Positions 60,829 to 64,000 of a stretch of 64,000 bases of DNA are shown in pieces. Made by a program: the position numbers and the translations under genes. The notes beneath the pieces were generated by a model. The model had not been told where the DNA came from. It worked only from the letters and a program-made list of their open reading frames with translations, and ran no database searches. Within the stretch, counting starts at the first letter, position 1. Each line of letters starts with the position of its first letter. The stretch covers positions 7,878,471 through 7,942,470 of the forward strand of contig CM038050.1 of assembly GCA_021397845.1 (NCBI GenBank). Reading direction: 5' to 3'. This DNA comes from Areca catechu. Lineage: Eukaryota > Streptophyta > Magnoliopsida > Arecales > Arecaceae.

Positions 60829-61669
60829 TTAGATTACGAAACATGGTAATCTAACATTAAATTTTTTAAATTGCTACAATTACTTTTTGAACTTTGGGTC
60901 TATATGTCTTTAAACAAAAATTTATATTGCTATCAGATCACCTTCCGATGGATTGCAGTAGTAGCGGAGAGTCCTCCAATCTTCTTCGGCGGGATCAGAC
61001 TCTTTGTAGTTGGTAGCTCTTGAATGGAGACATGCAAAAAATCTCTGGCCTGTGTTATCGACTGGGATACTTTGATGCTCAAGTCAGTATGGTGATTTAT
61101 GTAACAGTTGAAATCGAGGAAGAAAATGACGAGAGTGCCCAAATGGAAATGAGTGTGTAATGGGGGTCACTAGCCTACTTGTCTGGTGTTCCTTTTACCA
61201 ATTTATAGCATCACATGGATGATGGAGAGCTATCAAAGAGGCGATGCTTCTGGCAGGTTTCGGTGAAGTGTCGGAATCTTGTCTTCCGTATCTTCTGCGT
61301 TAGAATGGTGGCTATTGCGATGTTAGGATATTGTCTGCCATGATCTTTTGCTGATAGCTGGAGGTTGTTGAGATTGCTGGGATATGTGGCATCTTCTATC
61401 ACTCACTCGGCCACAGGTACTCGGTCTCGAATTTTTTCGACTTTGAAGTGGGTCAGATCCATTAGATGGATGTTGTCATTGTCTTTGTATGGGCTAGCTA
61501 GCTCTAGTGGGAGGAACCAGAGATAGGCCATGCAGAACGTGAATTCACTTTCCAAGGATTGTTAAATCCTTGCATGGGAGTTTGGGCAAGTGAGGGAACA
61601 CCTGAAGATGATTGGCTTGGCCTTGGGTACCTTTCAAGTTGGCCATGGGCATACTAAGTTGAGGTAGGA

Positions 61670-62210
61670 TGCCGGGGTGATCAGGATATGCCAGAGGCGG
61701 TCGGGACATGTCGAGCCAAGACGGGATGTGCCGGGTGTGGTAGGAACGTGACGAGTCAAGGTGGGATGTGCCGGATGCTGCTAAGCCAAGATGGGGAGTG
61801 TCGGATGTGGTCGGGAGGTGATGAGCCGAGGTGAGATGTTTCGGATGCTATCGGGACGTGCCGAGCCGAGGCGTGGAGTGTCGGATATGGATGGGACGTG
61901 TCGAGCCGAGGTAGCTGGGATTGTTGAACCATATTGAGTTGGTTCGTAGACGTGCTGGAGGCGATCGGGAGGCTGAAGACGAGATGACGAGCCTGTGCAT
62001 GCTTCGAAGAGGTGGTTGGACTTGTAGGCCATGCCAAGCTAAACATGGGCATGCCAAGGCAGTAGGGATGTTGAGGTTGAATGTCGTACCGGAGGTGGCG
62101 GGATGTGCCAATGGTGTTGAGCTAGCCGAGGCATGCTGGAGATGTTGAGCTAGTCGAGAGGCATGTCGGAGGCGCCGAGTTTGTCGAGTCTAGATGTCGA
62201 GGTGATTGGG
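61670..62210. repeat. Degenerate GC-rich tandem repeats
   Basis: Repeated phrases around TCGGGACGTGCCGAGCCGAGG with spacing of roughly 55-60 bp. They give several overlapping frames that are not genes. Confidence 0.7.
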
Positions 62211-62849
62211 CCGAGATGGTAGGCAATTTACTCGTGGAGGTGGGTCATGGCGCCAAGGTCGATGATGGAGCGGATGAGGGTTAGCATCTCAGGGCTCCCA
62301 AAGTCCAAGTAGGTCGGGAGGTTAGTGGAAGGACCGGAGGGGTCCTGATTCAAGGCTTGGAGGGAATCCAGTGACATTCGAGGAGCAGGGCAACGAGCGG
62401 CAAGGGAAGGCTTGGAACTTTGAGATAAGCCTATAATGCATTGGACGACGCATAGCAGAGGAAGGAGGCATCCTTCTTAGAGTTCCGAACGAAGTCAACA
62501 AGATCATCGTAGCAGGGCTTAGGGCGATAGATGTCTCTTCCCACAATTTTGTCGCCAGGGGCTTGGTTCTTTGTTGACTACTAGCTAAAGTAAGAGAGAG
62601 ATTGTGGTGAGGTCTTTTTCTGAGAGCCGAGAGAATTTTCTCTTGACCCTTTTGAGAAAGGAAGTGAAGGGATGACAGAACATGAATGATAATGAGATTT
62701 ATTAAATCATAGTAGTACCCACATGATCAGAGATAATTCACTTTCGATAATTGTCATTATAATATCATCATTTTGTTGAGGCCGCGTGGATTTATCCGTG
62801 CCACAACAATGCCACCCACTTCCGAGTCCCAAAAATATTGTCAATTGAC

Positions 62850-62920
62850 TTTTATTATTTTTGGACGAAGAGAATACCACCACATACTTGGCCTCGGCCT
62901 TTGATAGCATTTAGACTGAT
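62850..62920 (-). pseudogene. Short copia RNase H relic
   Basis: The minus strand reads LSKAEAKYVVVFSSSK, close to the LSTAEAEY segment of copia RNase H. Only this block is recognisable, and the following sequence is unrelated. Confidence 0.4.
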
Positions 62921-63009
62921 TGTAAGAAGTAGACTATTGCTTACTGACTCAATAAGAGCGAGATTTAAATCTAGCTGAGAGAAGCTCGAATAACAAGAGT
63001 GCTTCTTTG

Positions 63010-63150
63010 TAAGGAGTTACCCTGATGGGAGTCGCCATGACGATAGTTGCCCTAGTGGGCGTTACCACAATGTAGTTATTCTGATGTGAGTTGCCATGAT
63101 GGTAGTTCTTTTTAGAGGGTGTTACTACCATGGCAGTTGCCCTAGCAGGA
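63010..63150. repeat. Short degenerate tandem repeats
   Basis: AGTTGCCATGATGGTAGTTG-like units of about 20-25 bp. Confidence 0.65.
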
Positions 63151-63221
63151 GTTACCGAAAATATGGGTGATTAGCCAACCATCTTCTTTGGTGGATGATT
63201 AGTTGGCTAGATGGGAGCCTG

Positions 63222-63560
63222 ACTATTGAAAGTTGGCTACACTGTGGAAGGTAAGATGGACTGTTGGAAGTTGGTCGGATTGTGGAAGGTTGGCTGGATT
63301 GTCGGAAGTTGGCTAGGTTGTGGAAGGTCAGCCGGACTGTTAGAAGTCTTTCATATTATGGAAGGTCGGCTAGACTATCGTAAGTTGATCGGGCTGTCAG
63401 AAGTCGGTTGGACTGTTGGAAGTCGGTTGGACTGTTGGAAGTCGGCCGGACTATGGAAGGTCGACCGGACTATCGAAAGTTGACCAAATTGTTGAAGGTT
63501 GGCTGGATTGTCGAAGGCTAGCCAAGCTATGGAGAGTCAGCCGCGGAGGTGCTAGACTGT
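63222..63560. repeat. Degenerate tandem repeat of about 17-20 bp units
   Basis: Repeats of GGTCGGCTGGACTGTTGGAA type. A Trp/Gly/Val-rich frame on the plus strand follows from it. Confidence 0.8.
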
Positions 63561-63699
63561 GGAGAGTCAGTCAGGTAGGAGCTTGTAGACATTGGTGGTG
63601 CCCGGCCATGGGTTGCTCGTCCAAAGTACTGGACTACAAGTGGCTTGACTTTCCAACTTAGTTGTCGCACCGAGGGAGGCTTTAATTGAACCTAGGTGA

Positions 63700-63870
63700 T
63701 GCATGCATCACGTGGAAACCATGCAACACGTTGGAGGCAGCTATGCATGATGCGGGTGAGTGGTGGGAACCATGCTTCAAGTGGGTAAGGAGGCCATACA
63801 TTATTTTGGTGAGGAGGCCATGTATCACATGGGTAAGGAGGCCATGCATTACCTTGGTGATAGGAACCAT
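63700..63870. repeat. Short tandem repeats
   Basis: Units with AGGAGGCCATGCATCAC spaced about 27 bp. The sequence at 63938-64000 resembles 61988-62050, so a larger repeat may start again here. Confidence 0.7.
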
Positions 63871-64000
63871 TGTTGAGGAGAACGGTGTAGAGCTGGAAGA
63901 AGAACCCAAAATGAGGGAGGACTCTCATAGGCGATCTTGATTGAGCATGTGCTCTGGTTGAGGTGGTTGGCCTTGCAGGTCATGCCAAGCTGACCGTGGG

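Larger units (their letters stand above)
60928..64000 (-). mobile_element. Stack of decayed minus-strand LTR-retrotransposon pieces
   Basis: At the left end the minus strand ends GGTGATCTGATAGCA, similar to the end of the solo LTR at 10595. It carries TGACTTGAGCATCAAAGT (plus coordinates 61069-61086) and a TATA box CTATAAATTGG (near 61198-61208), so this is the 3' part of a related gypsy LTR. At about 62543-62563 the minus strand has TGGCGACAAAATTGTGGGAA, resembling a gypsy primer site of another element, with LTR-like DNA to its right. Tandem repeats fill 61670-62210 and 63010-63870. The element limits are not resolvable and the block continues beyond the window. Confidence 0.55.

Noticed and set aside
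1..64000. tRNA, rRNA or CRISPR-like arrays
   Set aside because: No cloverleaf-type tRNA genes or rRNA segments noticed, and the tandem arrays lack the repeat-spacer regularity of CRISPR; the window is a plant nuclear sequence.

Overview
The window is nuclear DNA of a flowering plant. It has intron-rich genes with plant splice sites, a plastid-type arogenate/prephenate dehydratase, a Dof transcription factor, a plant-mobile-domain (PMD) Mutator-like element, and Ty3/gypsy and Ty1/copia retrotransposons. The style fits a monocot with a repeat-rich genome, possibly a palm; that is an impression, not a proof. Only two genes are clearly functional, and about half of the window is recognisable mobile DNA.

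Left part. Positions 800-3416 hold a small non-autonomous LTR retrotransposon (LTRs, PBS, PPT, no pol). Positions 4898-25121 are one 20.2 kb Mutator-like element (MULE). It is bounded by a 9-bp target duplication (CATTTTTGT) and long terminal inverted repeats. It carries a decayed MuDR-type transposase (N-terminal part plus SWIM and zinc knuckle, catalytic core missing) and a decayed multi-exon PMD gene. Three later insertions are nested in it. The first is a 2.2 kb GC-rich solo LTR (8420-10595). The second is a related 2.0 kb solo LTR (12267-22916, minus strand), which entered the PMD gene exactly at an intron donor site. The third, inside that one, is a young and almost intact 8.6 kb chromovirus-type Ty3/gypsy element (12455-21085). 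Its LTRs differ at about five sites, and its gag-pol frame (minus strand) has a single in-frame stop.

Middle part. Positions 28410-31645 are a complete 11-exon arogenate/prephenate dehydratase gene (388 aa), acting in plastid phenylalanine synthesis. One of its introns appears to be GC-AG. It is followed by a degenerate copia element with gag and protease only (33795-36789). Positions 36790-47200 are mostly featureless, with microsatellites, a 234-bp tandem duplication and a GC-rich promoter-like island at 45130-46010. A Dof zinc-finger gene lies at 47299-49540 (two exons).

Right part. A second gag/protease-only copia copy lies at 52061-55285 and shares the same internal deletion as the first. 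At 57729 there is a promoter-like region and a probable first exon of an unidentified gene. A MITE-like element sits at 60065-60828. From about 60928 to the window end there is a stack of decayed minus-strand LTR-retrotransposon pieces with several degenerate tandem repeats.

The two genes are not evidently linked in function. The main biology of the window is nested transposition and the mobile PMD gene.
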